The position numbers were made by a program, and so were the translations under genes. From Corella eumyota (Eukaryota; Chordata; Ascidiacea; Phlebobranchia; Corellidae), in contig OY720100.1 in assembly GCA_963082875.1 (NCBI GenBank), positions 1,984,001 to 2,048,000 of the forward strand: a stretch of 64,000 bases of DNA. The letters run 5' to 3'. Below the pieces are notes generated by a model. That model was not told the origin of the DNA and did no database searches. It saw nothing but the letters and a program-made list of their open reading frames with translations. Positions 36,239 through 50,800 of the stretch are shown here, one piece after another (positions within the stretch are counted from its first letter, which is position 1; each line of letters begins with the position of its first letter).

Positions 36239-38891
36239 GTCGTTGTCAATGGTTACGATGTGTTGATGACGTAATAATAAAGGATATGATGGCGTAGTAG
36301 TCCTCGGCGGATTATTTCGCCGATAGTATCGATATAGAGACTTGCAACAATGTGCACAGTGTGACGTAACAATTAAAATTCACTAGTGTGAGTCGGTCAC
36401 GTGAATTTTTACTTAATGCGCAGAAGACCGAACGAATTCTAGAACAAAAATAATTAAATTTTAAGTTTTTAAATTCTAAATGATTTTTTTAAATATTTCA
36501 AAATTTATTCTGCAATTATTAATTTTTTTCCTCTAAACTGAAACTGTAACAAATTAAATTAATTTCTTTCTAATTTGTCTTGAAAAAACTTCGACTGCTC
36601 ACTGCCCGTGCATCTGCGATCTGATAACGCGATCTATCGACTTTCCCATTATGGCCGAACAGAGAGGCATGTGTGACGTAACAAAGAAGAATACTTACTT
36701 CTTTATTCTCGTTAACAAAGCGTTCTGGTATCGCGTGCGGCGCATAACCGACGATTATTTCTCACATTTTCAAGTTTTTTTCCTTTTTTTTTAACTTTTC
36801 CGATAACACTCTCATGTAATATCACGCGAGAGGTTAACCTCACTTAAACCCACAATGTTGCATTTAAATTGAGCTTGAGAGTGTGTCGAAACGGTGTGAG
36901 TTTAAGCGTAATTTGCGACGATGAAAAGCACCGTGTCATCTAAGCGTTTACTTTCAAGGATTTAATATCAAAGAAGATTTTGTAAATTATCTTTCGCGAT
37001 CGTAAATAACAATCAATCAGGCTTAACCAGGACTTTAAATTTAAAGTTAAAAAATATCAAAACATAAAATTTAAAATCTAATCAAAAATTAAGAAATTGC
37101 TGAAGTATTGTTTATAAATTTATTCCTAATTTTGCAAGAATCGCAAAAAACAAAGTTTAATTAAGATCATCTTTTAAAAGTATTCTATATTTAATTATGT
37201 TTATATTATCTTTTAAGTAAAAAATAACTTAACAAAAATGCAAAAACTTACATCTTACTGTTATATATAGAACGTTAAATAAATTGTTTTTCATTTTTCA
37301 GGCAACATTTTCAAAACAAATTTCGGTTACTTTCCGACGAATAAAAGATGTTTATGTATTTATCATTCACAGTCGATTGTTACGTTTAGATGCACTATTG
37401 TGACATCATTTGACGCTCGTTCGTCCGTGCAAACCAATTGTCACGCGACAATAAAAGGTCACGTGATCCTCAAAAACAAAATTTGTGAAACAATAAGATC
37501 AAGCTCTCTTACACTATCCAACGGTTATAGTATGCACCAAAAATAAATATATTTACGACCATAGCAGACTTAATACAATTACGTTTTCTAGTAAAATTTA
37601 ATAACCTAAAACGCTTTAAACCTTACCATATTTTACTATGTAAGACCCTTAAATGGGAGACCATATATCTATTATACAAAACTTTAAACAAAAAAACTAA
37701 TTTTTAATACAAAAAAAAACAATTTTACTTTAAAGCCCATATAACCTACAACTATACCTAAAATATAAACTGATTTTTTACCAAGATTAATTGCTTTTTG
37801 TTAACATATTAACCTTAAGTAGTTTATAATTTTACAACGTTTGTTAGAAGTATTTGCCAAAATGTAAAAACCAAAATTCCAATTTTTATTAAAGAACACA
37901 CAAACAAACCAAAATCTACATTTAAAATAATATTGAACTAAACCCAAACCTAACTTAAACCAAATTATTTATAAAAAAATACACATTCATAATGTAGTAA
38001 AAAAATATGATCTTAATTTGATAATTTTTGGATTGAAAAAAAGGGTAAAAATAGTCAAGGAGTAGTAATATATGTTATAAGCTTTTGGACGAGTAAAATT
38101 GTGCATGAAATTTAACAATTCCAAAAAAATATATTTTTTAAAACAAAATTAGACAAAACTACAATATTTGTTTTTTTGTTAATAAACTGCATAAAATATT
38201 AGGACACTATTTGATTCTTCAACCCCTATGTTGATTGTTGACGTAACTATTGCACTCTTGTTTCGCATTATTACGTCATTATGAGGTTAATAAAAAGACA
38301 CATCGGAAGACGAAGAACAAAAATGTAAAATTGCATATTTTGTTCAAAAATTAAAAACAACAAATTACTTAAATTAAAAAGCTATATACAAAATGCTTAA
38401 ATATTAAATATAATAAAAATTAAATTGTTTATGTTGATTATATTATTGTTCTATTGGCAATTAAAGTTACTTGATATTAATTAATTAAAACTTGTTCGTT
38501 TTAGTATTAATTAAGTCAATTTTTATTCGGATAAATAAGTTAGTTGACCAACATTAAAATTTAAAATTTTCAACTGGGGACAAACGGCACCTTGCGTCAC
38601 CATACTGATTATATTACGTCATAAAACACCCTGTAGACTGGATAAAAGTGATAAAATGCTTTGGTTATAGAAAACGGCGTATCAGATATCGAAAAGTCCG
38701 GAAACACAAGTTGATGAGAGAAGAGAAAATCATGAGAGAATACATCACTAAAGTTGGATTGTACTTGATTGTGACGTCATACCAAGAAGAGGTTTTTACA
38801 GGAGGTTTGGGTTTTTGAAATAATTTAAAATCCTCGTCGCGATAGATTGATCTGAATAAACCGAAATAATTAAAATATATTTTTTTTAAAT
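36239..38891. other. Region upstream of SoxB2, downstream of the EDEM-like gene
   Basis: No gene seen. CACGTGA and GACGTAAC/GACGTCA words recur close to the SoxB2 start (36240-36400, 36670, 37390-37460) and again near 38.6-38.9 kb. The SoxB2 promoter must lie here. The word density is typical of this whole window, so I do not call individual sites. Confidence 0.4.
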
Positions 38892-41800
38892 TTATCCTCG
38901 ATCTGAAAATTGGACATCACAAGAAATCTGCAAGAAGATCTAATCCACGCTTAATTTGCTTCACAGTAACCTTATGACGTCACAAAGACGTGTGACGTAA
39001 GATGGATAATTGGTGGAGTAAGTACCATATTGTGACGTCACAATCAACCATATAGCGTGACGTTAGCATACTTACCTCGTAGACAAGGCTAGATAATGCA
39101 AAATACTATTGCAAAATATGCCCTTTTGTGACGTAACGATGACGTCATTATACCTGTAATTGTTGCCGGTGCATCTGTTGTCGTTTGTCCCCGCGTTGTG
39201 TCACGTGACCCCGACCAAATCGTTTATCTGACGCAAGTAACTTCTGCGCAGTGGAAGAGAGAAAGTTTGCTCACGTGACACTCTCTCGCATTTGCTCTAA
39301 AAAAAAGGGGGGTTCTCTTTTTAAATTTTTTAATTTTCACAAGAAACTTATTAAAAATAATAATTATAAAAAATTGCCAAGTAAAAGGAACAAAATTACA
39401 AAACCGGAAAACCGGTTTAATGATAATGATGAAATCAAAATTTCCAAGATCCACCTATGAATTTAAATCCTGCTTATAAAGTAGGCATTTAAACCAGCAG
39501 CATAATGAAGTGGTCAGAACACTTTCAGTTTATGAGGGTTTGATCCCAACTGCTCTCATGTCCTTGAGTAAGGCACAATAACTGTATGAACCCCTACTGA
39601 GCCAACACTTTTTCAACAGCTTATAATTATTATGCAATTATGAACTATAATATCCCAAACTGCCAAAGGCAACTCGAGACTGGGTTGGGTAACAGTTGTT
39701 ACTCTATGATTAGGTCTTGAAGTACCCCTTTTTACATCTAGTATAAACAAAAGTAAAAAAAAATAGTCTTTAGTAATAATAACCTGAGTTTTAGTTGTGT
39801 TGAAAGAGTTAACTCCATAGCAGTAATCAAAATCATTTTCCCAAGGTTTTTTCAGTTGGATTGGAAGTAAATGACCCTCAGTTGTGAATAAACTCATCAT
39901 TAAACTTTCTTGGGTATGCAGTGGGTTTTCAAAATCAAATAACTGAAAAATTAGAAGTTAAAAAATTTATTTATTAAATACTGTTATACTTAATGTTTAT
40001 ATAGGTAATAAAAATTGATTTATGCTGAAAATAATTAGAAAATACAGGTTTTACAAATTAACAAATTAGTAGTTAAAATTAATTTTTATTAACACCTTTA
40101 AAAATTTGGTTTCTCAAGCAGAAGATCTCATTAAGAAATCTCTTGCTTGAAAAAATTAAAATATACAGAATTTTTTATACAACTAACTAACAATAAACAC
40201 AAAACTAAACAATTTTTGTTACCAAAGTCAACTTCAGAATATAAAAATATCTGAATAATTAAAAACAAACAAGTTTACCAAATATAAATATTTGCAAGTT
40301 TCGCTTAGAAAAAACGATTCCATTCGATCCTCCTGGGTTTTATCGATGACGTTGTGCAGTGAAGCATAACCACACTCGGTACGTGCATAACGCTCCAGCG
40401 AGTCTAAGATTTCTCGGCCAACGTGAAGATAAAAAGGATTTTTGGTTGCCTAGCAACAAAGTTGGTAAATAATATAAACAAAAAAAGTTTTTTATTACCT
40501 AAATAAATTTTTGTATATTTCTTGTTTAATTTTTAATATTAGTTTAACATTAAATTTATTTTAAAGAAAATAACATTTTGGGTATATATAAAGTTTTAAT
40601 TATTTAATTTATCAAATCATTAATTTATTTTAATTTGTAGCAATAACTAAAAAAATATAATTTTAAACAAGTAAAAGTTGTCCATTTAACAGAATTTTGA
40701 ACAAAATCTTACTCTATATAACAAGTAGGTGCTCTCAATAAGCTCAGGTCTTAAAGGATAAAACCTGACATCCGCGGTTTTGTAATAAAAGTTAAATCTC
40801 TCTGGTAAGGCTTGAAAGCGCTGCCATATTGCAAAGTACATAGCATGACAGCATATTGCTTCCTCTATATCTCCATTCAATACCTGAAATAAAAATTTAA
40901 TATTTATATAAGAAACCAATAGCCTTAGATAACACTGTATTGTAACTTTGCTTTTATATCATTTCCTTTGTGCAATAAAATGTAATGGAAGGTTAAATAA
41001 TGAGTAATAAAAACATTTAAATAAATTATAAAGAAAATATTATTTAACATTTATATTTTTAATGTATTTAATCTACCATATACTGGATAAATATTACACT
41101 TTTTAATATATTTGCCAAACTGTAGTGTTTTTATATAAAACAAACCAAAAATATTTGATTTAAAACTACCATATACAGGATAATTATTACCCTAAAGACA
41201 AAATACTTACCAATAAACCTGGAAAGAAAGCTTGCAATGAATCCACCCAAGTATTTATCATTTTTCCATTTAACAAATCAACATTTACAAATATAGGGGG
41301 ATCACCAGAACCGCGATTACAATGTTCTCTTCTGCGAAAATAATTTAAAATAAATAATACAAAAATAAATAAAACATATTTTTGTCTGGGATCTTTTCTA
41401 TAAATTAGTTTTATATTTACCCCCTTCTTAAATGAACTTTAATATTCTTCCAAGCCTCTTTAAACATTTCTAAGTCTTCTTGCTCCCCAAATAAAATATA
41501 AGCCTAAAATCAAAACAAAAATTTCAACGCTGTTAGTGCAGTTTGTTTTTATACAACTGTTCACAAAGTTTGCAATCTTTTCGTTGTAAAAGTATTTTCC
41601 TTTGGCCTATAAAAATCTACTACACGCATTTTAAAGTATATAATCTTTTACAAAAACTTTTAAACCTTGAGTAAATATTCATAAAAAGAATCGATCCCAG
41701 CTCCAACTCCGCTTTGTCTTCCAACCCATTTCCCTGTGTCTACATCTATAGCTAAACCTAAAAAAAAATAAATGTATCTTTAGTAAGAATGTATTTAACA

Positions 41801-43655
41801 TAACATTACACATTAGTCAAATATGTTCCTTATATTCTCTTGTGTAATTGCCTCATATTTTCTCCATCTCTAGTGTTCTAATCTTAATGATATATGCCAC
41901 AATCATTAGGCTATAACAATAATTCAAAAAAGAGTAAAAACCTAGTAATCCAGTTTTCTTATTTCTTCTTCTCCAAATTTCATGAACTGATCTTCTTGCC
42001 ACATTTTCAAACATTGGGTCGTTAATTAATCGACTTAACGTTCCAAATTCTAGAAGTAAAGATCCAGCTCCAGCTGTTGCTGTGTTGCTTATTGTGTTAT
42101 TTGGAACCCCATATTTTAAATTCACCTAAAAAATAATAAAATTAACCATTTGTAAATTTACTTTTAGATTAGCATCATAAAAAGGCCTTTTAAAATTGTA
42201 AAAATTAATCTTGAAAATTATATAAAAAATACTTCTACATTTACCCTTGGAAAAGGAATTCCATGTTTAGTTCTTTCAAATGCCGGCATTAACCTTACAG
42301 CAAGATCATGAGCCAAGGTCAAAAGTTCATTGTCGTAGTTCAAAGGTCGCATGTCTCCAAATGGTTGAAGAGGGTCAGTTATTATTAAGTGGGCAGATAA
42401 TAAAGACCCTAACACTCTAAAATATTTAAGAAAAAAATTTAATTAAAAATTTGTACAAAAATTATATAAGGTCATTTTTCTATTAATAATACATTTTGAT
42501 ATTTATTGAATTTTGGCTTAAATAAATGATTTCAAAATTATGAATTTACCTAATGTTTGTTTCAAAAACTTGAACAGTTGAGTTGACATCAAATGAAACA
42601 AAGTTTATAACACTTTGAACGGCTGTTTTAAATTCACTGGAATTTCCCATTATCTGTGAATAATATAAAACAAAGCTTTCGTCTACAATTACAAACATAT
42701 GTTGGTAGTTTAAATAAACACATACAGTGTACGTTTTTTTATTTTATATTACAAAGTTGGCAAACTTTTTTAAAAACCTAATATTAAAGCATTAATACTA
42801 TAAATTATTTATTATAATATAACTCACTGCTAATGTGCCTAAAGAATCCACCAAAGCCAATGAAAAATTGCCCAAGACATCATTTATATTCAAATTTTCA
42901 CTGTTAAAAAAATTATGTTGAAATTTTAGTTTGACAAAGACTCAATTTTACATTTTAATGCCATGCACCCTTTTTTTTGTATATATCTTTATCCTCGATG
43001 TCGAAAGTTGAATGCGCAACTTAAACATAGAGTAACATCAGTTACTCTGACCCAGTCTCGAGTTGCCTGTGGCAGTTTAGGATATAAATTATAATTGCCC
43101 GGTAATTATGCTGCTGATTAAGTGCTGGCTCAGCAGGAGTTCATAACGTTTATAGCGCCTTCATTAAGGGTGCTACAGCATGAGATCAGTGGAGATTGAA
43201 CCCACAACCTCATGTGTGGTGTAGCAAGTGTTCTTATCACTACACCACGATGACAGTTCTTCTGCTTCTAAGCTGCTTCTACAGCAAACAGTATTTATTG
43301 TGCTTATTTATTATAAAATAATTTGTAAAAATACCTTAAAAAATGCTAGAACTTACGGATTTGTGACGTCAGGACCACGGCCAGAACAATCTATTGGATT
43401 TAATTCGTCCTGTGGAAAAGCATATTTCATGTAACTTTCATATCCAAAATAAAACATATTTCGCGCATCTTCTTTTGCTTGAAGCCGTGCTGTTTCAGAA
43501 AAATATCTAAACTTTTCTTTGTAATAATTCTCCCAAAATTCGTTGATAAAAATTTTGTTTTCATCGTTTTCGGAATGTGAAGTTAAATTTTCGAAGTGAA
43601 AAGCATGTACAGCGAATATTAGGACGAAGTGAATAAAAATAAAAGTTTTAAACAT
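38892..43655 (-). CDS. EDEM1: EDEM1-like ER degradation-enhancing alpha-mannosidase-like protein (GH47)
   Basis: Acts in the ER lumen in clearance of misfolded glycoproteins. Eleven exons read clearly: 43655-43357 (signal peptide [19 protein letters not shown]; start chosen 14 codons inside the longest frame because it begins the signal peptide), 42900-42828, 42653-42550, about 42420-42230, 42125-41946, 41758-41670, 41503-41423, 41333-41211, 40884-40710, 40450-40279 and 39942-about 39783. GH47 landmarks close to EDEM1 are [138 protein letters not shown] and [11 protein letters not shown]. The last two exons (39243-39154, 38927-38892, ending SDRG) are inferred from good splice sites and matching phase only. 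The usual EDEM1 tail was not found. The frame without splicing would run into a SINE. Confidence 0.88.
39493..39703 (+). repeat. tRNA-derived SINE, copy 2 (diverged)
   Basis: Same motif order as the copy at 30331: GGTTTGATCCC (B box), CCTTGAGTAAGGC, ATAATATCCCAAACTGCC, GGCAACTCGAGACTGGGTTG. It sits between the last clear exon of the EDEM1-like gene and its inferred final exons, hence probably intronic. Confidence 0.8.
42971..43255 (-). repeat. tRNA-derived SINE, copy 3, near full length
   Basis: Reverse orientation, in intron 1 of the EDEM1-like gene. It ends in TTTTTTTT GTATATATCTTTATCCTC, followed by CCCAGTCTCGAGTTGCC, TAATTATGCTGCTGATTAAG and a tRNA-like head (GATTGAACCC, CACTACACCA). About 285 bp. 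Confidence 0.85.
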
Positions 43656-44813
43656 TTTAAATTTTGCATGCTGGCATTTGATTTCATTTACTTTCACTTT
43701 TTAGTTCAAATAACATAATTTTTGTGGCCACGTAATCTTTTAAACACTTTGAGAAAACAACTGCGTAAACAGATTTGTTATTGTGCGACTAGAGTTATGA
43801 CTGCTATGTGTTACATACCATGTTGCATTGAATACTTTTTTATAAATTAATTTATCCCCAAAAACGTCAAAAATATTTACCAATTAACTTTTATAAACTT
43901 GACTAATTTTTAAATGTTTTATCTAGTTTAAATTACTTTATTGTTTATAGTATATTTTAGTTTTGGTAATTAATTTAAATTTATCTGTCAGAATTTATAG
44001 ATATTTTTGTATATTTCTTTTAAAATACCGAAATTTAATAAGCAAATTTACCAAACATTAAATATTTATACAATGTATTAACTATATATATAAAAAAGTG
44101 TTTATAGTTATTGCTACAAAGACTAAAATTAATATTTTAATAGGTCAAAAGCTAATTATACAAAAATGTTATTTAACTAGGTCAATTTATAATTGTTGTG
44201 CTGTCTTAAAATGCAGCACTTGCAAAATAACAAGTAAAGAGTTAAACAAAATAAATATTTTTAGTCTATAACAAAAACATTGTTAATATACATCATTAGT
44301 AGTTCTACTAAAGAAAATGTGTGTATACAGTTACAGTTTTATTTAAACCACATTGCATATTGCACCACAAATAAATCTCGAATTAAAGTTCAACAATTTA
44401 TTTACGAGCATGCAACAAATAAACTTATGCAGTTTGATATTTGCTTTAATGTTTGTTTAGTTATTTACGCCCGTCCCACAGTTAACCTTTAATTTCGACT
44501 TTAATAAAACTGCATTGTAATTGCGTTCAAAAGCCAGTTGCATTTCTACACTATAAGTGATAATTTATTGTAAAAAAATTCTAGCAAAAAAAAGAATTTT
44601 GGATTTAAATTTTTTGATAAATTGTTTTTTTTTTTATTAAAGAAGAAAATAAGTTAGATTTGCTATTATACTTGTTGACAATCTTTATTTATGTAACCTT
44701 GAAATATTTTTCTAGTAAATATTTTTAACATTACCCTAAGCTTAAAGCTATTTGTAAACGCATAACATTTATGCTACAGATTTAGATTGCAGCATTTTTA
44801 GAAAAATGTAAAC
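43656..44813. promoter_or_regulatory. Shared divergent promoter region, EDEM1-like / MUN-like gene
   Basis: A 1.16 kb stretch between two starts pointing away from each other. No coding frame with splice support; the open frame 44280-44492 has no family match. Both promoters should be here, but I recognise no specific core element. Confidence 0.45.
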
Positions 44814-47800
44814 ATGGAAAATTTCCGAAAACAATCTGAAAATATTTTAAATATTGAAAATCAAATTTTTAAGACTCTGATTGGTTTTATTGAAAATGAC
44901 GTCACTGATGACGGAATACTTAAAGAATTTATAAAGTAAGATCTGCATTTTATAAATATTTACACTTGTTTCTTAAAATTGTATAATTTTATACATGTAA
45001 GTTTTTCAAATATAAGTTTTTTTACACCAATTAATTATTTACAGAAACGACAAACTATGTAAAGAAATAAGATATAACTTTGTAGGATTCAAGTAAGTGC
45101 CAAATAAAACTTAATTAAATTTCAATTAATTTTTACGCAAATTTTTAACTTTATATTGTCCACAAAAATGCACAATATAGCAAGGAACCTTTAACTTATA
45201 ATAAACATTTTACTAGATATCAATACATAGAAAACCTGGTCACCAAACATGAATGTAACAAGCCCTACTCGACCCCCAAACACAACTCATTACCCCTTCC
45301 ACAAACTAAGAATTATGACGTCATAGATGGAAGAAAAACAAGATCTTTACCGCGCAGAATTACTAGAATTAGTTCAAATTCGATGGGTTGTGAGTTTTCT
45401 AGAACACCAAAGTCTGTGACGTCATCAATTTCCGAACTTGAACTTGGACACAGTAAGAAATAAAAGTTTTAAAATAATCGCAAAATTTGATTATATACAA
45501 AACGTAAAAAATACGTTCTTTTGTTGCGTCATATATCACGTGATTTGATATAGATTTTTGTAGTCACCGTACCAGACATTTTCTAATATAATGTGAAAAT
45601 ATTTATACTTATAATAATGGAATTGTTTAATATTTGCTTTTATATATTAAGGTATTTCTTCACTAGCTCTAAATTCTTATTGTAGCGAGGCTACTGATCT
45701 TAAATTACTGACTCCAGCTGTTTTATGTGCTCATTTACCCGTGCTAGCTCAACAACAAAATAAGGGTGACTGTAAAATCGTGTTTAAAATTTTGGATGCT
45801 TATTAACTAGATTGTTTTGTAATTTTTACCCCAACATTTTCTATAACTTTTTAGATTTATGGAACACAGACGACATTCTGTTAAACTTAAACACAAGGTA
45901 ACTATAAATTATATTTAAGTTTGTTAAAGATCTTTTAACGCTAACCTTCGTACAATTAGTCAAGTATATTCATTTCTATATAACATATTTTTTTTTTTAC
46001 AGCAAATTGTCGGAAAAACTAAGCAGTTATGTGTGCCAGTTATTCTCACTTTCCAAACAAGATTACAACGAATACAAAACCGTTATTTTATCCGACTCCA
46101 TTAAATCTACAAATTCTCGTTCAACACCAAGCAACGACCTTGGCAAGAAATTACAAGTTCATTTTTTTAAACAACTTCAAACCTTGGAAAAGGACGAAAC
46201 TCCGTATTATATTAAAGACAATTTTCAGGTAAAGAATTTCATCTCAAATAAGAGTTGTGACAAAAATGTGATTAACCTTTTTATAAAGTCGTTTTTATCA
46301 AATAATTAAGTTAAAAAATCAAACATAAATTTTGACTTTAGTGCTGCGAAGATTACGAAAGTTGGAAGCGATTAGAACGCGAAAATTTAGTCCAACTATT
46401 AGGTAATAATGGTATAGAGTTGAATAAATTGGAACAAACCTCGGAAAACTGGAAACTGAACGAATATAAAGCTTTGTTATTTAAGGTAACATAAACTTTA
46501 TTGCTAATTTCATTAACATTAATATCGAAGCTTAAAAAAATGTATCTTGTGATGATTGACAGATGATTGAATATGACGCTACAAACAAAACAATCGATCA
46601 AAACAGAAGACGTCATCATAGCTCCGGTGAATCAATTTTTAGAAACGATCACGTGACCCTGCTCGGACCCCTAGCACACCGACTTCTAGCGGAATTTGCG
46701 CTGCGGTATCGAATCAATGACGTCACACAAGTAGTGACGTATGTTGAGGTGATTGGGGAATGTATTGAAATGGATTTAATCGAGCTCGGAGATTTCAAAG
46801 TTTTAAAGAAAACTTCAAGATTGGTAAAATAAACTTTTCATTATTAAAGTTATAATTATTTTTTAAAGATTAATAATGACTTTTGATTAAAATTACCAAA
46901 CTAATTTTGTTTTTATTTAAAAGTGTTGTCCCAATTTTTAAACCATATATTCATTTGTTTTTAGTTAAAAAGCTTGCTGAATTTGTTGGAAGTAAATGAA
47001 AACTTAATCTTAAAAAGTGAAAAAGAAAAAGTAATAAGCTGTATAGGTAATCTTTTAAAAACTATTTTTTAAACCCTTACAAATGTAAAAAGTAAATAAC
47101 AAGAAAATATCGCTTAAAAAAAATAATTTCAATTCTTGTATACCACCCTAAATAAAATCGTTTTTGTCGTAATAAAATATACAAAATGTCGTGTGCCAGT
47201 TTTTATTATAAGTACACAGCTTATTTTATTTACTATGTTCCATAAAAAACCCACGTAAAACTATATTAACAGTTAGTCTTACTGATGACATCAAGAGATT
47301 AATGTGCACATTCTTATTCGAATGGAAGCCGACTAACGAACAATTAGAAGTCACTCTTCTACTCCTCGATTCCTGCTACGAGCTTCGTCGTCGATTTAAT
47401 TGTGACGTCATAGACGATTACCCTGAATGTGTTCAAAACTGGTTCGAGTAAGTAAAAATGTCGTTTTAAAAATTTGAGTTTGTTTTTGAAGTTTTTAGTT
47501 TTACTGGGTACAAAGGAATATTTAATGAATGTATCCTTTTTTGTGGGTATAGATTGTAATTGTAAAAACTTTTAAATGACATTTAAAAAAGACATAAAAT
47601 TCATGTGGTTAAAATAAAATAGACATAAAAACATGTTTCAAAACGAACGCAATAGTGTTGTAAAGGTTATTATATTAAGTAGCGTAATTTGTTTTTTTAA
47701 ACCAAGTATTTCACATTTTTGTCAATAACAAAGGCACCCAACAAACAAAAGACATAAAAGTTCAATAAATTTTTAGTTACAAAGCTAAAATCTGATATTT

Positions 47801-50800
47801 CGAATTTACAATAACTCGGTTAGGTAAACACACAATTAAAGTTTGTAAATACTAGAGTTTAATGAATGTTTACATTGTCAAAATCTGCTTTTAAGTTACT
47901 GAAATAGAATTTGCAAGTCATTCTGTAATAAATTTACCCACAATGGCTAATAAACTTAATCAGAATCATGTGATTCTTTGTTGCAATTAGAGGGAAAGTT
48001 TTTAAAGCAACTTTTTATTAATTTATTGCGACCGTGTTTTTGTAAATTTAATTGTTTAAAAAATTAAGTATTTATTAGCTTATTGCGATTATTTATTGCA
48101 ATCGAATTGTTGTAAGCAGGTATTACCTAAATAATCATCAGGTTAAACAATTCGATTTTAGTTCCTCTTTAATGTAAAAAAAGTTTTTTTCTTATTTTGA
48201 ATATTGTAGCAAATTTGGTTGAGCAATATTTCATTTAATTATGTTTTTAAATCTACTTAAAGTTTGGCATACAAGTTTAATTATTTTTTAATTGCCTAAA
48301 AATACATATTAAAATTAAATTAAAACAACCGAACAAGCCTTTATTATACAAGTAAAATCACCACAACTCTAGAAAACATTAACAATACGTGCTTCAAATA
48401 GTTTGATTATTATATAATTAACAAAATCCACAAGCAACGCAACTGGCAACCTTTGATTACAAAACAATATACTTGATTGTTGATAGAAAAGCGGTGAGGG
48501 ATGATTATTTGAAGCACAAATATTTGCCCTGTGGTTGTGATCCTTTTAAAAACTCTGAGTCAGCTTCAGTGTTAAGGGCGGTGGTGCATTCAATTAACAA
48601 CGTTCAAAAAGGTAAAACTTTATTCAAAGTCAAAGCGAATGTTGTTGTTTTGTAGAATATAAACCTAACCATCGCCTCTAAGTACTATTTTAATGCGTCG
48701 CACTCTAAAGGAAACTGTCAATGTGGAAGAGTCATCCTTAGACTACTATTTTCTGACTATACATACAATATACTCTAAACACTATATGTTATAATAAGAT
48801 TTTAAAAACTAGAATAATATATTTTTTTATTAGATTAAATTTTGCATAAAAAAACGTTCTTTTTAGATTAACTACCAGCCTAAAACTACCACTGCATGAA
48901 ACTACTACTTCATAAAATTAATATTTCTTAACAGAAATGCCTTTAAAACATATTTTGTACTTTTTAATTACAGCATTATTTTGAAATAATATAACCACAT
49001 TTTTTTTCGGAATCAAAACATTTCTTTTTAAATTTACAGGAAGTGACGTAGAGTATAGGAATATATTTGGAAGTTACGTACCCGATGTTACCAAGGTAAC
49101 AGCTAAGATCTTGTACAATTTGGTGATCGAAGATATTTGCCAACTCCGACAAAATGAGAGTTTAAATCGGGGAACAAAACCAAGATCTGAAGATGACTTA
49201 GAGTTGGAAGATAGAGCAAGCTTCATTCTTGCTTTTAAGTTAGTTACTCTATGTTGATGTCAAAATTTATATATAATGGAGCTTGGTGGACGATATATAC
49301 ATATGTATGCCCAGGTTATAACCCTGCAAAATAAAGAACTACCGTTTGTGGTGCACGGAAAAAATATCGCTGGTAAAAATTAATTAAGAGTTGCAACCAT
49401 TTTATGACAATTAAAATGTCGACTGTAGGGCAAGCTATCAACAAATGTAACGTTAAAAGCGAAAAATATGTATTGAATAAATAAATAAAATAATGACACA
49501 GCAGTTTCTGCGATAGGGGAAGTGTATAAGTACAATTTAAAACTAATTAAAAATACTGTAACATTAAAGCAACCAAAAGGCTCCAACAATTTAATTTACG
49601 TTTAATTATTTATCAGCCGAACCTTTAAACTACATAATTACAATTTAAAATACAAATATGTGTAGACCGTATTTGATAACCAAGGTTAAGTAAACAAGCA
49701 GGTTTATGGTTTATTTTCGATTTCAAAACAACACCAATAATAAAGAATAAACCCAACATATTAAATGCATCATTAAACTACAAAAAACAGTATTTCGTTC
49801 AGTTTAACTATAGCTTTAACTTATGTTTTAAAATGGTTGTTTACATCAATGTTTTTCACTTAAGGTTATTTAAACAAAAAACACCATTACAACTTTTTTC
49901 ACATACATAAGATCATTAATATTTACACTTGGTTGGAGGTAAAGAGTCTTTTGTAACTTAATTAACAAGTGATTTTTTTATTGTACTAGGGTTGCCGAGT
50001 TCGAATACAGCGTGCAGGAAGCGGGATTCGAACCCGAGTTTATGGGTTTGTCTTGGAGAAGAACGTATCACAGAATGACGTCTCATTGGATGACGTCACT
50101 CTCTAAGATAATGACCAAGATAGTCAACAGTTGCGTCATCAATAGCAAAGACATTTGTATCCCCACCGATGACGTAATAAAAACGAACCACGTGACCACC
50201 TCACATGACGTAAGAAAAATCCCCTTTACTTTAGAATCAAAGTCTATTAAAAATCGCTAATAATAATCTTTTGTTGACAAACTGCAAACAAATAAAATCA
50301 CATGATTTATTTCTGCAGGACGTGCAAGAGTCGACGGCTGTTCTGCATGAGCAATCGTGCTCTTATCACAAAGAAAGTCTTTCGAGAGAGGCTGAAAAAG
50401 AAAAAGGAGAACTGGAAGCAAAATGTAGTAGCTCAGTCGTCCAATTCATTATTTTGCTTCACAGGTAATTAACAAAAGCTTAGTATATTCCACAAAGCTA
50501 CTGATGAATATTTTTCTTGCCTTTTCGATAAAGAATACCCTTTATTGTTCTTAGATTTATTGATCTAATAAGCCAAGTTGTCGAATCAGTTTACAGTATT
50601 CCTCCAAAGATGGATCACCACACTGCCTCGTTGATTCAAAAACAGAAAGACTCATTCTCAATCAAAGTTTTTGAGGTATAACTTGTAATATAAATGGCAA
50701 ACGCGATAATTTATATAACCAAGCAAGTACTGAGTTAATAAACAATTTGGTAACAAACTTCTTTAACGTTAAACCATCAATTACCCAAAATAATTAAATA

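Noticed and set aside
39224-39460. Open frames on both strands near 39.3 kb
   Set aside because: The plus frame is Lys/Asn-rich low complexity; only the spliced minus segment 39243-39154 has good exon signals.
46353-46619. Minus-strand 88 aa frame
   Set aside because: Antisense of two coding exons of the MUN-like gene and the intron between them.
49990-50060. tRNA T-arm-like GCGGGATTCGAACCCG
   Set aside because: It lies inside a coding exon of the MUN-like gene (reads QEAGFEPEF) and no acceptor stem or anticodon arm can be drawn around it.
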